DNA of 64,000 nucleotides from Streptomyces sp. NBC_01498 (GCF_036327775.1 NZ_CP109598.1:3906001-3970000), one strand, 5' to 3'; counted from the stretch's first letter, positions 9,507 through 18,517 are shown. Made by a program: numbers and translations. Notes: generated from the letters alone by a model not told the origin.

Positions 9507-10090
9507 GAGAGTTCCCCGTTCTGTTCCCGGTGGCTGGACCGGTCCGTGTCCCGGTCGCTGTTCCGCCGCTCGGTGGCGGCGTGTGCGTCGGCGGCGGCGG
9601 TGAGGCCCTCGTCCACGACCGAGGTGAAGCGTTCGTCCACGACGGAGGTGAAGCGTTCGTCCACGACGGAGGTGAAGCGTTCGTCCACGACCGAGGTGAA
9701 GCGTTCGTCCACGACGGAGGTGAAAAGCGCGGTCAGGTCGTCCTTCTCCAGCCCGCCCGCGCGGGCGCGTTCGGCCCACGCGACGAGTTCGGCGCGCAGC
9801 TCGCCGCGCAGGGCGCGGTGGTCGGCGGAGTCGCCGCCGAGGGTGGCGCGTACGAAGGTGCCGAGCCCGCGCCGTCCCTCGGCCAGGCCCTCGCGTTCGA
9901 GTTCGCGGTACGCCTTGAGGACGGTGTTCGGATTGATGGCCGTGGCCTCGACCACCTCACGGGCCGTGGGCAGTTTGTCGCCGGGCCTGAGCAGTCCGAG
10001 GCGCAGGGCCTGTTTGGTCTGCTGGACGATCTGGAGATACGTGGAGACGCCGCTGCGCCGGTCGATGTGGTACTCGATCACCCGCAGCAC
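9503..10090 (-). CDS. GntR-family (YtrA-type) transcriptional regulator with C-terminal octapeptide repeats
   Basis: Short GntR regulator, 195 residues: winged HTH at about 10-80 (GVSTYLQIVQQTKQALRLGL, LPTAREVVEATAINPNTVLKAYRELEREGL). No large effector domain is present. The C-terminus contains five copies of the octapeptide FTSVVDER encoded by a 24-bp tandem repeat, then an Asp/Arg-rich tail. The start is either GTG 10090, with TAACTA seven bases upstream (leaderless), or GTG 10081 with AAAGG upstream. It is the first gene of the operon and probably represses it by binding the palindrome at 10092-10115. Confidence 0.88.
   Translation of the reverse strand: MLRVIEYHIDRRSGVSTYLQIVQQTKQALRLGLLRPGDKLPTAREVVEATAINPNTVLKAYRELEREGLAEGRRGLGTFVRATLGGDSADHRALRGELRAELVAWAERARAGGLEKDDLTALFTSVVDERFTSVVDERFTSVVDERFTSVVDERFTSVVDEGLTAAADAHAATERRNSDRDTDRSSHREQNGELS
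9608..9727 (-). repeat. Coding minisatellite, 24-bp unit x5 within gntR
   Basis: Five head-to-tail 24-bp units with only one or two base differences (TTCGTCCACGACNGAGGTG core on the plus strand). On the minus strand they encode consecutive FTSVVDER octapeptides. The near-identity at DNA level argues for recent expansion by slippage. Confidence 0.95.
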
Positions 10091-10091
10091 C

Positions 10092-10115
10092 CTTTCACTA
10101 GTTAAGTAGTGAAAG
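10092..10115. promoter_or_regulatory. Palindromic operator/promoter of the gntR-ABC operon
   Basis: Perfect 9-bp inverted repeat CTTTCACTA/TAGTGAAAG with a six-base spacer (GTTAAG), immediately before the gntR start. The minus-strand -10 candidate TAACTA (10098-10103) lies inside it, so binding would block initiation. This is the expected autoregulatory layout of YtrA-type regulators. Confidence 0.8.
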
Positions 10116-10227
10116 CATGGGAGAGAGAAGGGGCGGTGTCAACTCCACCGCCCCTACGGGGACTTCGGCCGGGCCCCGCGGCGCCCCCGTGGCTCTGCCG
10201 GGCGCCCCCGCGACTCCGGCGGCGCGC

Positions 10228-11148
10228 CTACGACTCCGTGCGGTACATCAGGTCCACCTCGTGCGTCGTGAAGCCCAGGCGCTCGTAGACCGTCACGGCC
10301 GCCGTGTTGTCCGCGTCGACGTAGAGCATCGCGGTCGGCAGGCCCTGCGCGGCCAGGTGCCGCAGCCCGATCGCGGTGAGGGCCTTGCCGAGCCCGCCGC
10401 CCTGCGCGTCGGGGCTGATGCCGACGACGTACACCTCGCCCAGCTGTTCGGCGGTGTGCACCTTGGTCCAGTGGAAGCCGACGAGCCGGCCGTCCCGCTC
10501 GGCGAGGAAGAAGCCCTTCGGGTCGAACCAGGGCTCGGCGATCCGGTCGTCCAGGTCCCGCTGCGTCAGTCCGCCCTGCTCGGGGTGGTGGGCGAAGGCG
10601 GCGGCGTTGACGGCGAGCCAGGCGGTGTCGTCCTCGCCGGGCACGAAGGTACGGACGGTGACCCCGGCGGGCAGGACCGGCTCGGCGATGCCCAGGGGCT
10701 CCAACGGCCGCCGCAGCTGGCGCAGTTCACGGAACATGCTCAGCCCCAGCACCTGGGCCAGATGCCGGGCCGCCGACTTGCCGCCGTGCGCCCACACCCG
10801 CAGCCGCTTCCCCGACGCGGCCAGCAACGCGGCCCCGAGCGCCCGCCCGTGCCCGCGCCCCCGGTACGACGGATGTACGACCAGCTCGGCGGCCGGCGCC
10901 TCCACGGGGTCGGTGTCCTCCAACTGGGCGTACCCCAGCAGCTCCCCGCCCACGGTCAGCAGAAAGTGCCGCACCCCGGCGCGCGCGCCCCCGCGCAACT
11001 GCAACCGCCCCTGCTCGGACACGGCCTGCACCCCGTCGGACCGCCGGGCGGCGTCGAGCAGCGCGAGGACGTCCCGCGCCTGCTCAGGGGTCGGGGCGTC
11101 GAGGGTCTCGATCTGTCGGCTCGCGTCGAGGGCTCCCGTATCAGTCAT
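10228..11148 (-). CDS. mshD: Mycothiol synthase MshD
   Basis: Acetyl-CoA:Cys-GlcN-Ins acetyltransferase, last step of mycothiol biosynthesis. 306 residues with two GNAT domains in tandem. The first contains VHPSYRGRGHGRALGAALL, the second contains VVGISPDAQGGGLGKALTAI and ends LYVDADNTAAVTVYERLGF. The EVYVVGISP segment and the terminal HEVDLMYRT are characteristic of actinobacterial MshD. The ATG at 11148 has TACCCT six bases upstream and no Shine-Dalgarno, so it is probably leaderless. Stands alone. Confidence 0.95.
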   Translation of the reverse strand: MTDTGALDASRQIETLDAPTPEQARDVLALLDAARRSDGVQAVSEQGRLQLRGGARAGVRHFLLTVGGELLGYAQLEDTDPVEAPAAELVVHPSYRGRGHGRALGAALLAASGKRLRVWAHGGKSAARHLAQVLGLSMFRELRQLRRPLEPLGIAEPVLPAGVTVRTFVPGEDDTAWLAVNAAAFAHHPEQGGLTQRDLDDRIAEPWFDPKGFFLAERDGRLVGFHWTKVHTAEQLGEVYVVGISPDAQGGGLGKALTAIGLRHLAAQGLPTAMLYVDADNTAAVTVYERLGFTTHEVDLMYRTES

Positions 11149-11154
11149 GCGTCG

Positions 11155-11160
11155 AGGGTA
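11155..11160 (-). promoter_or_regulatory. -10 element of mshD (leaderless start)
   Basis: TACCCT on the minus strand, six bases from the mshD ATG, which lacks a ribosome-binding site. Confidence 0.5.
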
Positions 11161-11289
11161 CGGCGCGGGGCGCGCGTTCCCGGGTTTCACCGACGCCCGG
11201 CGTCCGCCTCGGGGAGCGGGACCCCTTCGGTGGATCGCCCCGTGCCCGCCCGGGAGCGCGGGACCTTGTCGGCGACCCGGGACAGGTCG

Positions 11290-11500
11290 TCGGCACCCGG
11301 CATGGCCCCAGGGCAATCGTCCAACAGCTTGTTGGACATTTTGCTCCGGCCAGGTGCGCGCCATCTGCTACGCATCTGGATCATCCCGGTGTTGACCTTG
11401 AGCTGCGCCCGCGCGTGCGCGCCACGCACCAGGGACTTCAGGTCGTCGACCAACTCGAAGAAGCCCTGCGGCAGTTCGGACGCCTGGGCGGGGACGGCCG
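11290..11500 (-). pseudogene. Remnant of a DUF1016/YhcG (PDDEXK nuclease) gene
   Basis: Two adjacent fragments in different frames resemble the N-terminal domain of YhcG/DUF1016 proteins. At 11376-11480 the minus strand encodes LPQGFFELVDDLKSLVRGA followed by HARAQLKVNTGMIQ, like the usual opening helix. At 11295-11364 it encodes MARTWPEQN and VQQAVGRLPWGHAG, the hallmark AWP...VQQ...LPWGH motif. The connecting DUF1016 sequence is missing, the frame changes and a TAG precedes the second part. No nuclease domain follows. So this is a deleted, frameshifted relic. Confidence 0.6.
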
Positions 11501-11737
11501 CGTTCGCCGTGTTGGTGCTTTCATGGCGTACACACTTCCGTCGTTCAGATGTGCGGTGACGTTCCTGCGCGTATATGTCCGCCATACGGGTGAGTTGTGA
11601 CGTCTGCCCATTGACGGGCATTGGCAACCAGGTCGTAACCAGAACACCCCTGTTGCTCTACGCGCGTGGAACTTAGGCTGCCCGTCGCAGCTGTTCTCCT
11701 CACACAGCTCTCAGACGCGGAAGTAACAAGGGGATCG

Positions 11738-13570
11738 ATGTCAGCGACACCGCAGAAGAATCGTGCGGCCCGGCGTGTGCTCGCCGCCGTGGCCGGACTT
11801 GCCACCATAGGCGCGCTCGCCGCCGCCGCCCCCGCCGCCGGGGCGCACGACCGTGGTCACGGTCACGGGCACGGCGGCCACGGTCACGGGCACTCCAAGC
11901 CCCGTACCGTGGACGTCCAGCTGCTGTCCTTCAACGACCTGCACGGCAACCTGGAGGCGCCGGCCGGCTCCTCGGGCAACGTCAACGAGATCCAGGCCGA
12001 CGGCACGGTCAAGGCCGTCCCGGCCGGTGGTGTCGAGTACCTGGCCAGCTCCCTGCGCACCGCGCGCAAGGGCAACCCGTACTCCATCACCGCCGCGGCC
12101 GGTGACATGGTCGGCGCGAGCCCGCTGCTCTCCGGCCTGTTCCACGACGAGCCCACCATCGAGGCGCTCAACAAGATGGACCTCGACGTCAGCTCCGTGG
12201 GCAACCACGAGTTCGACGAGGGCATGGCGGAGCTGTCCCGGCTCCAGAACGGCGGCTGCCACCCGACGGCCGGCTGCTACGAGACGGGCAAGAAGTTCAA
12301 GGGCGCCGACTTCCCCTACCTGGCGGCCAACACCACGTACGAGAAGTCCGGCAAGCCGGTCCTCAAGCCGTACACCGTCTGGAAGAAGAACGGCGTCAAG
12401 GTCGGCTTCATCGGCGTGACCCTGGAGGGCACCCCGAACATCGTCACCGCCGAGGGCGTCAAGGGCCTGAAGTTCCACGACGAGATCGAAAGCGTCAACA
12501 AGTACGCCAAGGAGCTGGACCGCCAGGGCGTCAAGTCCATCGTCGCGCTCATCCACGAGGGCGGGGCCCCGGCCTCCAGCTCGTACAACTACGACTGCGA
12601 CAGCCCCGGCCCCGGTGACGGCATCTCGGGCCCGATCGTGGAGATCGCCAAGGGCATCACGCCCAAGGTCGACGCGCTGGTGACGGGTCACACGCACCAG
12701 GCGTACGCGTGCACCGTCCCGGACCCGGCGGGCAACGACCGCATGGTCACGTCGGCCTCGTCGTTCGGCAAGGTCTACACGGACACCACCCTCACCTACG
12801 ACCTGCGGACCAAGGACATCGTCCGTACGAAGGTGCAGTCGGCCAACCACGTGGTCTCCCGTGACCAGGCCAAGGCCACGGACATGACCGACCTGATCGC
12901 CCGCTGGAACAAGACGGCGGCCCCGATCGCCGGCGCCCCGCAGGGCTTCATCTCCGCCGACATCAACGGCCGCGGCGCCACCACGCCCGAGACGCCGCTC
13001 GGCAACGTCATCGCCGACGCCCAGCTCGCGGGTCTGGCCCCGGCCGACAAGGGCGGCGCCCAGCTCGCGTTCATGAACCCGGGCGGTATCCGCGCCGACC
13101 TCGTCTACACCGCCTCCGGCAGTGAGGGCAACGGTGTGGTGACGTACGGCGAGGCGTTCACCGTCCAGCCGTTCACCAACATGATGAACGTGGTCGACCT
13201 CACCGGCGCGCAGATCATCACCGCGCTCCAGCAGCAGGTCAGCGGCGCCAACGCGGCTTCCAACAAGATCCTCCAGATCTCGAAGAGCCTCGCCTACACG
13301 CTGGACAACACCAAGACCGGCGCCGACCGGATCGTCACCTCGTCGGTGAAGCTCAACGGCGAGGCGCTGGACCCGGCGAAGACCTACCGCGTCGCGATGA
13401 ACGAGTTCCTCGCGGGCGGCGGCGACGGCTTCGCGGCGCTGGGCCAGGGCACGAACAAGCTGGTCGGCCCGTCCGACCTGGACCTGTTCAACGCCTACCT
13501 GGCGGCGAACTCCACGGCCACCGCGCCGCTGGCGCCGCCGGCGACGGGCCGGATCACGATCATCTCGTAG
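11738..13570 (+). CDS. Secreted bifunctional 5'-nucleotidase/2',3'-cyclic nucleotide phosphodiesterase family protein
   Basis: Extracellular nucleotide phosphohydrolase, 610 residues. Signal peptide at about 1-36 (ARRVLAAVAGLATIGALAAAAPAAGA), followed by a His/Gly-rich stretch (HDRGHGHGHGGHGHGH) that could bind metal. The metallophosphatase domain shows FNDLHGNLE, GDMVGASPL, VGNHEFDEG and VTGHTHQAY, the metal-ligand blocks of calcineurin-like enzymes. The 5'-nucleotidase C-terminal domain has GNVIADAQ, NPGGIRADL and NEFLAGGGDGF. AAGGGG precedes the ATG. It probably scavenges phosphate from nucleotides; no convincing PHO box was seen. Confidence 0.93.
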   Translation: MSATPQKNRAARRVLAAVAGLATIGALAAAAPAAGAHDRGHGHGHGGHGHGHSKPRTVDVQLLSFNDLHGNLEAPAGSSGNVNEIQADGTVKAVPAGGVEYLASSLRTARKGNPYSITAAAGDMVGASPLLSGLFHDEPTIEALNKMDLDVSSVGNHEFDEGMAELSRLQNGGCHPTAGCYETGKKFKGADFPYLAANTTYEKSGKPVLKPYTVWKKNGVKVGFIGVTLEGTPNIVTAEGVKGLKFHDEIESVNKYAKELDRQGVKSIVALIHEGGAPASSSYNYDCDSPGPGDGISGPIVEIAKGITPKVDALVTGHTHQAYACTVPDPAGNDRMVTSASSFGKVYTDTTLTYDLRTKDIVRTKVQSANHVVSRDQAKATDMTDLIARWNKTAAPIAGAPQGFISADINGRGATTPETPLGNVIADAQLAGLAPADKGGAQLAFMNPGGIRADLVYTASGSEGNGVVTYGEAFTVQPFTNMMNVVDLTGAQIITALQQQVSGANAASNKILQISKSLAYTLDNTKTGADRIVTSSVKLNGEALDPAKTYRVAMNEFLAGGGDGFAALGQGTNKLVGPSDLDLFNAYLAANSTATAPLAPPATGRITIIS

Positions 13571-13646
13571 CGGTCACCAAGGTCACCGCACAGCGGTCAC
13601 CACATAGCGGTCACCAGTACGTAGGCCACTGCGTGCGGGGACACCC

Positions 13647-13681
13647 AGGGCGGCGGGACGGATTCACGTCCCGCCGCCCTT
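13647..13681. terminator. Terminator hairpin after the 5'-nucleotidase
   Basis: Perfect 14-bp stem (13647-13660 and 13667-13680) with a six-base loop, about 75 bases downstream of the stop. Before it, the heptad GCGGTCA recurs four times in 13571-13615. Confidence 0.85.
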
Positions 13682-13860
13682 CGTCGTGCCCGGCGGCAGG
13701 AGGAGGGACCCGCGGCGCGTCGGCGCGTCGGTCGGCGGGCCGCCGTGGGGGGTGGGTGACCATGGCCCGGGGCGGGCGCGGCCGGCATGGGCCTGGCCGG
13801 CCCGGTCGTCCCCCCGTGCCACGCCCCGCCCCCGCCCCCGCCCGAGGATCTGGAGTCGTC

Positions 13861-14415
13861 GTGACCGACATCCCCGAACTGGTCCGGCGCAACGCCGACT
13901 TCGTCACGGGGGAGTTCCGTGACGGCCCCCTGTCGATGAAGTCCACCGGCGACATGATGATCATCGGCTGTGTGGACCCCCGGGTGGACCCCGCGTACAT
14001 CGTCGGTCTCGCACGCGGCGAGGCCGTCGTGATCCGCAATCCGGGCGGCCGGGTCACTCCCGCGACGCTGCGCGCCATGAACACGCTCAACAAGGTCAAC
14101 GAGGTCCACCCGGAGAACGCGCCGGACGGGGACTTCACCCTCGTGATCCTCCATCACACCGACTGCGGCATGGCGGGCCTCGTGCCGTACGAAGACGTGC
14201 TCGCGGCGTACTTCGAGACCTCGGCCGACGCCCTCGGCGCCATGTCCGTCGGCGACCCGTACGGCTCGGTACGCGCCGACGTCGAGATCGTCCGGCGGGC
14301 CGTCCACCGGCCCCGCTACGTGGTCGCCGGCCTTGTGTACGACGTCGCGACCGGAGCCGTCGAGGTCGTCGTCCCGCCGGCTCAGGTTCCACCGCCCCCG
14401 GCCCCGCCGGGCTGA
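13861..14415 (+). CDS. Beta-class carbonic anhydrase family protein
   Basis: Zinc enzyme interconverting CO2 and bicarbonate, 184 residues. Zinc-site motifs are present: Cys37-Val-Asp39-Pro-Arg41 (the CxDxR motif) and His99-Thr-Asp-Cys102-Gly. A GNP-like stretch IRNPGGRVT and VAGLVYDVATG near the end also match. The GTG at 13861 follows GGAG by six bases. An upstream in-frame extension is Pro/Arg-rich and unlikely. The C-terminus ends in PPAQVPPPPAPPG. Activity is not proven by sequence; CVDPR replaces the more usual CSDSR. Confidence 0.85.
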   Translation: MTDIPELVRRNADFVTGEFRDGPLSMKSTGDMMIIGCVDPRVDPAYIVGLARGEAVVIRNPGGRVTPATLRAMNTLNKVNEVHPENAPDGDFTLVILHHTDCGMAGLVPYEDVLAAYFETSADALGAMSVGDPYGSVRADVEIVRRAVHRPRYVVAGLVYDVATGAVEVVVPPAQVPPPPAPPG

Positions 14416-14500
14416 CCCCGCCCCACAGCCCCCGGCCACTCCGCCGCCCTGGTCACCGGCGGCAACCGCGGCCTCGGCGAGACGGCTCCGGACGAGCGCC

Positions 14501-14858
14501 CTACCGGCCGAGCCGGGCGATGAGTTCACCCAGATCCGGGACGAACCAGACGTCCCGGCCACGGTTCGACTCGCGTACGAGGTCGGGCAGGGCCTTGCTG
14601 GCCCGCAGATGGTGCGAGATGTCCCCGACGACTGCCAGCCGCAGCCGGTAGTTGGCCAGCTTCTGGAGGATCTCCCCGGCCAGGCCGCTGCTGAGGTCGT
14701 AGAAACTGTCGTCGAACCGCCCGGCCGGCACCGCGACCAGGTCCGCTCCCGCGTAGGACGAGCTGACCAGGAGGTCGAGCGCGTCCTGCACGGTGGCGAT
14801 CGGCGGGCCGTCGGCGTCGAGCACCAGCACCGGCACGCCGTGGTACGTCACGAGCGGT

Positions 14859-14866
<8 letters not shown>
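14501..14866 (-). CDS. DUF4180 domain protein
   Basis: Small protein of 121 residues, recognised as DUF4180 from VLVLDADGPPIATVQDALDL, FYDLSSGLAGEILQKLANYR and AVVGDISHHLRASKALPDLV. No known biochemical activity. The GTG at 14866 has AGGGA about eight bases upstream and overlaps the 3' end of the HTH gene by eight bases, so the two are translationally coupled. In this layout it may be a partner, effector or target of the HTH protein; a toxin-antitoxin-like relation is only a guess. Confidence 0.8.
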
Positions 14867-15377
<511 letters not shown>

Positions 15378-15385
15378 ACGCACGA

Positions 15386-15391
15386 ATATTA
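15386..15391 (-). promoter_or_regulatory. -10 element of the HTH/DUF4180 operon
   Basis: TAATAT on the minus strand eight bases before the ATG at 15377, in a local AT-rich patch. It fits a leaderless start. Confidence 0.5.
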
Positions 15392-15788
15392 TCTCAAACT
15401 ACCGTCGTCTTCGGCTGAAGAGGAAAATAAGGAGTGATGAGGAACTCGCCTTCGGTACGCGCGGTGCCGGGTCGCTGCCATGGCCGGGGCCTGTGCGGAC
15501 GGGGGTCGAACCGGCGCCGGGCGGTGCCTCAGTGCCGGATCGGGCCCCCGACCGTGACGGGCGCGAGTTGGCCGGTCGCCGGAAGGTTCCGGGCCAGAGC
15601 CGGGCCGACATCGACCGGCGACGTCAGACACCGGGGTCCAGACCGATCGGCGATCTCGCCGCCCGGCGCCGACCGCCCGGTGACAGGCAGCTGGTACGGC
15701 GTACGCCGCCAACCGGAAGCTCATCCCGGGGCTCACTCGGCATTGGACGCTGTGGCCGTGGAGTTCGGCCCCCAGGGCGCGAATCCGG

Positions 15789-15821
15789 CGGCTTCGGCCC
15801 AACGTTGTTGGGCCGAAGCCG
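15789..15821 (-). terminator. Terminator hairpin of the hisS-orf206 operon
   Basis: Perfect 15-bp stem (15789-15803 with 15807-15821) and a GTT loop, 24 bases after the orf206 stop on the minus strand. Confidence 0.88.
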
Positions 15822-15844
15822 ATGTGCGCTCCGTGCCTGACGAG

Positions 15845-16465
15845 TCAGGCTTGCGGCTCGTCCAGATACAGAAGTGCGGTGATCGTCTTCTTGCACACGT
15901 CACAGTGCATCGGAGCCTCGATGCTGGCGAGATCGCACTCGATGGATGTGATGCGGTCCACGACGCCGGAGGTCACCTCACCGTTCCAGGCTTCCTGCCA
16001 GCGGAGGGTGTTCGCCTGAAGGCGCGAGACGTAACCCCGAGTCATCTCGTAGAAGGACCGGACGCCGTGCTCCTTCATGTAACCCCAGTTGAACTCAAGG
16101 CTTCTGAGTACAACGGGGAACGGGTGGAGAGCTTGTGTCCGGCTCCATGTCTCCAGGACGTCCGCGATGTCGAGCCTTCCCGCTCGCTCGTCCAGGTCGC
16201 CCCACATCCCGGACGCGTCGTAGTCGTCGAGCACCTGGTCGAGAATGCTCGCACAATGACGAAGATTCGCCGCCTTCGCCTGGAATAACCGATCGACACC
16301 CGCGTGTGTCTGGTCCGAGGGTTCCTTGCGAGCGCGACTGATGGCACGGGTCAACTCTGTGCTCAGCGCTGCCTCGTCGCACAGAGAGTCCCCGAAGCTG
16401 AGCCAGGGATCAGGGAACCCCCGCTCGGCGGTGATCCGAAAGATGCGGTCGCCTTGCGTTCCCAT
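15845..16465 (-). CDS. Unknown protein, 206 residues, downstream of hisS
   Basis: Not recognised. The start ATG at 16465 has a near-perfect AAGGAGG five to six bases upstream. The predicted protein is mostly helical and acidic, without signal peptide or membrane segment. It contains FPDPWLSFGDSLCDEAALST near the N-terminus, LDQVLDDYDASGMWGDLDER in the middle and a C-terminal MHCDVCKK (CxxC) that could bind a metal. It begins 47 bases after hisS and is therefore in the same operon. Codon use appears less GC-biased than in neighbours, hinting at transfer. Function may relate to the synthetase, but this is inference. Confidence 0.75.
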   Translation of the reverse strand: MGTQGDRIFRITAERGFPDPWLSFGDSLCDEAALSTELTRAISRARKEPSDQTHAGVDRLFQAKAANLRHCASILDQVLDDYDASGMWGDLDERAGRLDIADVLETWSRTQALHPFPVVLRSLEFNWGYMKEHGVRSFYEMTRGYVSRLQANTLRWQEAWNGEVTSGVVDRITSIECDLASIEAPMHCDVCKKTITALLYLDEPQA

Positions 16466-16512
16466 CCGCTCCTCCTTGGGACGAGTCGTCGGCGGGGGTC
16501 TTCCGCCGGGCG

Positions 16513-17850
16513 TCAGTTGGATGGTGCGCACTGCCGTGCGAGTTCCTCGGCAGCCTGGTCGAAGGGGACTTGGGTCTGTTCGCCGCTGTTCATGTCCCGC
16601 AGCGTGACCGTACCGGCCTCGCGCTCGTTTGCGCCGTAAATCACACAGAATCGGGCCCCTTGATCCCCGGCCCATTTCATCTGTTTGGCGAACTTCCCAC
16701 TTGACCCGAGATAGACGCCCGTGCGGACTCCGGTGCGGCGGATCCGCGCCGCCAGCCGGAAGCAGTCGGCCGACTGTTCCTCACCCATGATCGTGACCGC
16801 CACGTCGATCTGTGAGTAGGGCGCCTCGTCCGTCTCCGCCAGCAGCGGCAGGATGCGTTCGATGCCCAGTGAGCCACCGCACGCGGGGGAATCCTTGCCT
16901 CCGAGGTTTCCGATGAGGCGGTCGTACCGCCCACCGGAGGCGATCGAGCCGGGCGTTCCCGGGGCGACCACCTCGAAGATGATGCCGGTGTAGTAGTCGA
17001 GCCCGCGTACGAGATTCGGCGTGAATCCGATTCGCTCGGCGGGGATCGCGTCCTTGGTCAGTTCCAGCAGGCGTTCGACTTCCGCCAGGCCGGTCTGTCC
17101 GGTCTCGCTGGACTTCAGCCGCGCCGTGACACGCTCGACCGAATCCGGGGCGGTGAGGTCCTCCACCAGCCCTTCCGCGATGCCGGGCGACAGGCCGCGG
17201 CTGGACACCAACTCGCCCACGACCGCCTCCGGAGACAGCTTGTCGAGCTTGTCGAGGGTGATGAGTGCCCCCGGCCCCAGGTCCTCCGGGACGTCGTACG
17301 CCTCCAGCAGGCCGAACAGCGCGTGCCGGGAGTTCACCAGGAAGCGGAACTCCGGGACGCCGAGTGCCGTGAGGGCATCGTGGAGAGCTACGACGACTTC
17401 GGCATCGGCCAGCGGCGACGACGAGCCGACGATGTCGAGGTCGCACTGGACGAACTCCCGGAACCTTCCCTTCCCGGGGCGGTCCGCCCGCCAGACCGGA
17501 GCGATGGCGTATCGCTTGTACGGCATGGGGAGTTGGCTGCCGTACGCCGCCGAGGCGCGGGCCAGGGGAACCGTGAGGTCGTACCGCAGCGCGAGATCCG
17601 CCTCCCCGCTCGCTTCGTGTTCGCCACGGCGGAGGATCTTGAAGATGAGCTTGTCGCCCTCGTCGCCGTACTTGCCGGTGAGCACGTCGAGACGCTCGAA
17701 GGCCGGTGTCTGGAGCGGCTGGAAGCCGAAGCCGGCGAACACCGAACGGATGGTCGCGAAGGCGCGCTCACGCTTCTCGAATTCGGCTGCGAGGAAATCC
17801 CGGGTCCCGGACGCGGGATCGAACTGCTTTAAAGAGGCCATGCGATCCAT
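16513..17850 (-). CDS. hisS: Histidyl-tRNA synthetase
   Basis: Charges tRNA-His with histidine; class II, about 445 residues. Motifs: motif 1 region PASGTRDFLAAEFEKRE; motif 2 APVWRADRPGKGRFREFVQCD; histidine loops RGLDYYTGIIFE and SGGRYDRLIGNLGG; motif 3 SLGIERILP; and a C-terminal anticodon-binding domain (VAVTIMGEEQSADCFRLAA...). Start is ATG 17850 (or 17841); no good Shine-Dalgarno is visible. It is cotranscribed with an unknown gene and lies in an accessory-looking stretch, so it may be a second copy rather than the housekeeping one. Second aaRS copies in Streptomyces can give resistance to synthetase inhibitors. Confidence 0.9.
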   Translation of the reverse strand: MDRMASLKQFDPASGTRDFLAAEFEKRERAFATIRSVFAGFGFQPLQTPAFERLDVLTGKYGDEGDKLIFKILRRGEHEASGEADLALRYDLTVPLARASAAYGSQLPMPYKRYAIAPVWRADRPGKGRFREFVQCDLDIVGSSSPLADAEVVVALHDALTALGVPEFRFLVNSRHALFGLLEAYDVPEDLGPGALITLDKLDKLSPEAVVGELVSSRGLSPGIAEGLVEDLTAPDSVERVTARLKSSETGQTGLAEVERLLELTKDAIPAERIGFTPNLVRGLDYYTGIIFEVVAPGTPGSIASGGRYDRLIGNLGGKDSPACGGSLGIERILPLLAETDEAPYSQIDVAVTIMGEEQSADCFRLAARIRRTGVRTGVYLGSSGKFAKQMKWAGDQGARFCVIYGANEREAGTVTLRDMNSGEQTQVPFDQAAEELARQCAPSN

Positions 17851-17862
17851 AGTTCCGGAACT
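17851..17862. promoter_or_regulatory. Palindrome AGTTCCGGAACT adjacent to the hisS start
   Basis: Perfect 12-bp palindrome that ends directly at the ATG at 17850. It may be an operator or part of a leaderless promoter. No T-box leader was recognised. Confidence 0.45.
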
Positions 17863-18085
17863 CGCTTGTCGAGGGCAAAACTCGCCGAAGACGCGGCCTG
17901 GCTCGCGAGTTCGGCCGGGTACGCGGCCCGCTGCGGCCCGCCGACCGCAGGTTCACGGGCGCCTCGCTGTGCTCCCGGTCCGGGCCGGGGGACGTACCAC
18001 TTCCGAGCTGTCCGATCCGACATCGACAGGCGCGGCGGGGCTCGGCCACAGTGGCCCGGAGCCGGTCACATGCGTGCGGCAGCGG

Positions 18086-18340
18086 TCATTCGGTGACGGC
18101 GAGGACAATGCTGAGGATGCTGAGCATCAGGCCGACGGGCATCACGATGCCTCCGATGATTTTGAAGTACCAGGGGCCCATCTGCGGTTCGGCGAGCTCC
18201 AGGCCCGTCGCCCGGGCGGCCCTCACGGCGTTGCCCCGTTCGGCGGCCTTGTCCGCCGCGCCGCGCACGTTGAAGAGATACCTGCCTCCCCAGACCGCAC
18301 CGCCTGTCCCCAGCACGAACAAGCCGATCGCCGTACCCAC
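18086..18340 (-). CDS. Small membrane protein (two TM segments)
   Basis: 84 residues. Start GTG 18340 with GGAGG five bases upstream. An N-terminal hydrophobic segment (IGLFVLGTGGAVWGGRYLF), a polar, charged central loop (RGAADKAAERGNAVRAARAT) and a C-terminal hydrophobic segment (IIGGIVMPVGLMLSILSIVL) are visible. Topology is probably hairpin-like with the loop on one side. Family not recognised. It lies between hisS and the ATPase/XRE set and reads in the minus direction. Confidence 0.7.
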   Translation of the reverse strand: MGTAIGLFVLGTGGAVWGGRYLFNVRGAADKAAERGNAVRAARATGLELAEPQMGPWYFKIIGGIVMPVGLMLSILSIVLAVTE

Positions 18341-18517
18341 GCGAACCTCCCTCGGAACGCCGCTCAGTGGCGGCCATCGGCCGGACTCTTCCGGCCGGAT
18401 GTGAAGAGTAGGTGAACGTGATCAAGAGCGCGCACCCGCGCCCCAACGGCGACGAGGGAGGCGGATCCGGGGGCGCCGCCCCCTCCCCGGGTGTGCGTGT
18501 TCCGCCGGTGGGTCGGC

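Larger units (their letters stand above)
15378..15844. other. Gene-free region between the HTH operon and orf206
   Basis: About 465 bases with stop-interrupted GC-rich frames and no recognisable coding relic. It holds the HTH promoter at one end and the terminator hairpin of the hisS operon at the other. Confidence 0.5.

Noticed and set aside
11187..11627. 146-codon minus frame treated as an intact gene
   Set aside because: Only its middle resembles DUF1016; the homology jumps to another frame after VNTGMIQ, so it is a pseudogene rather than a gene.
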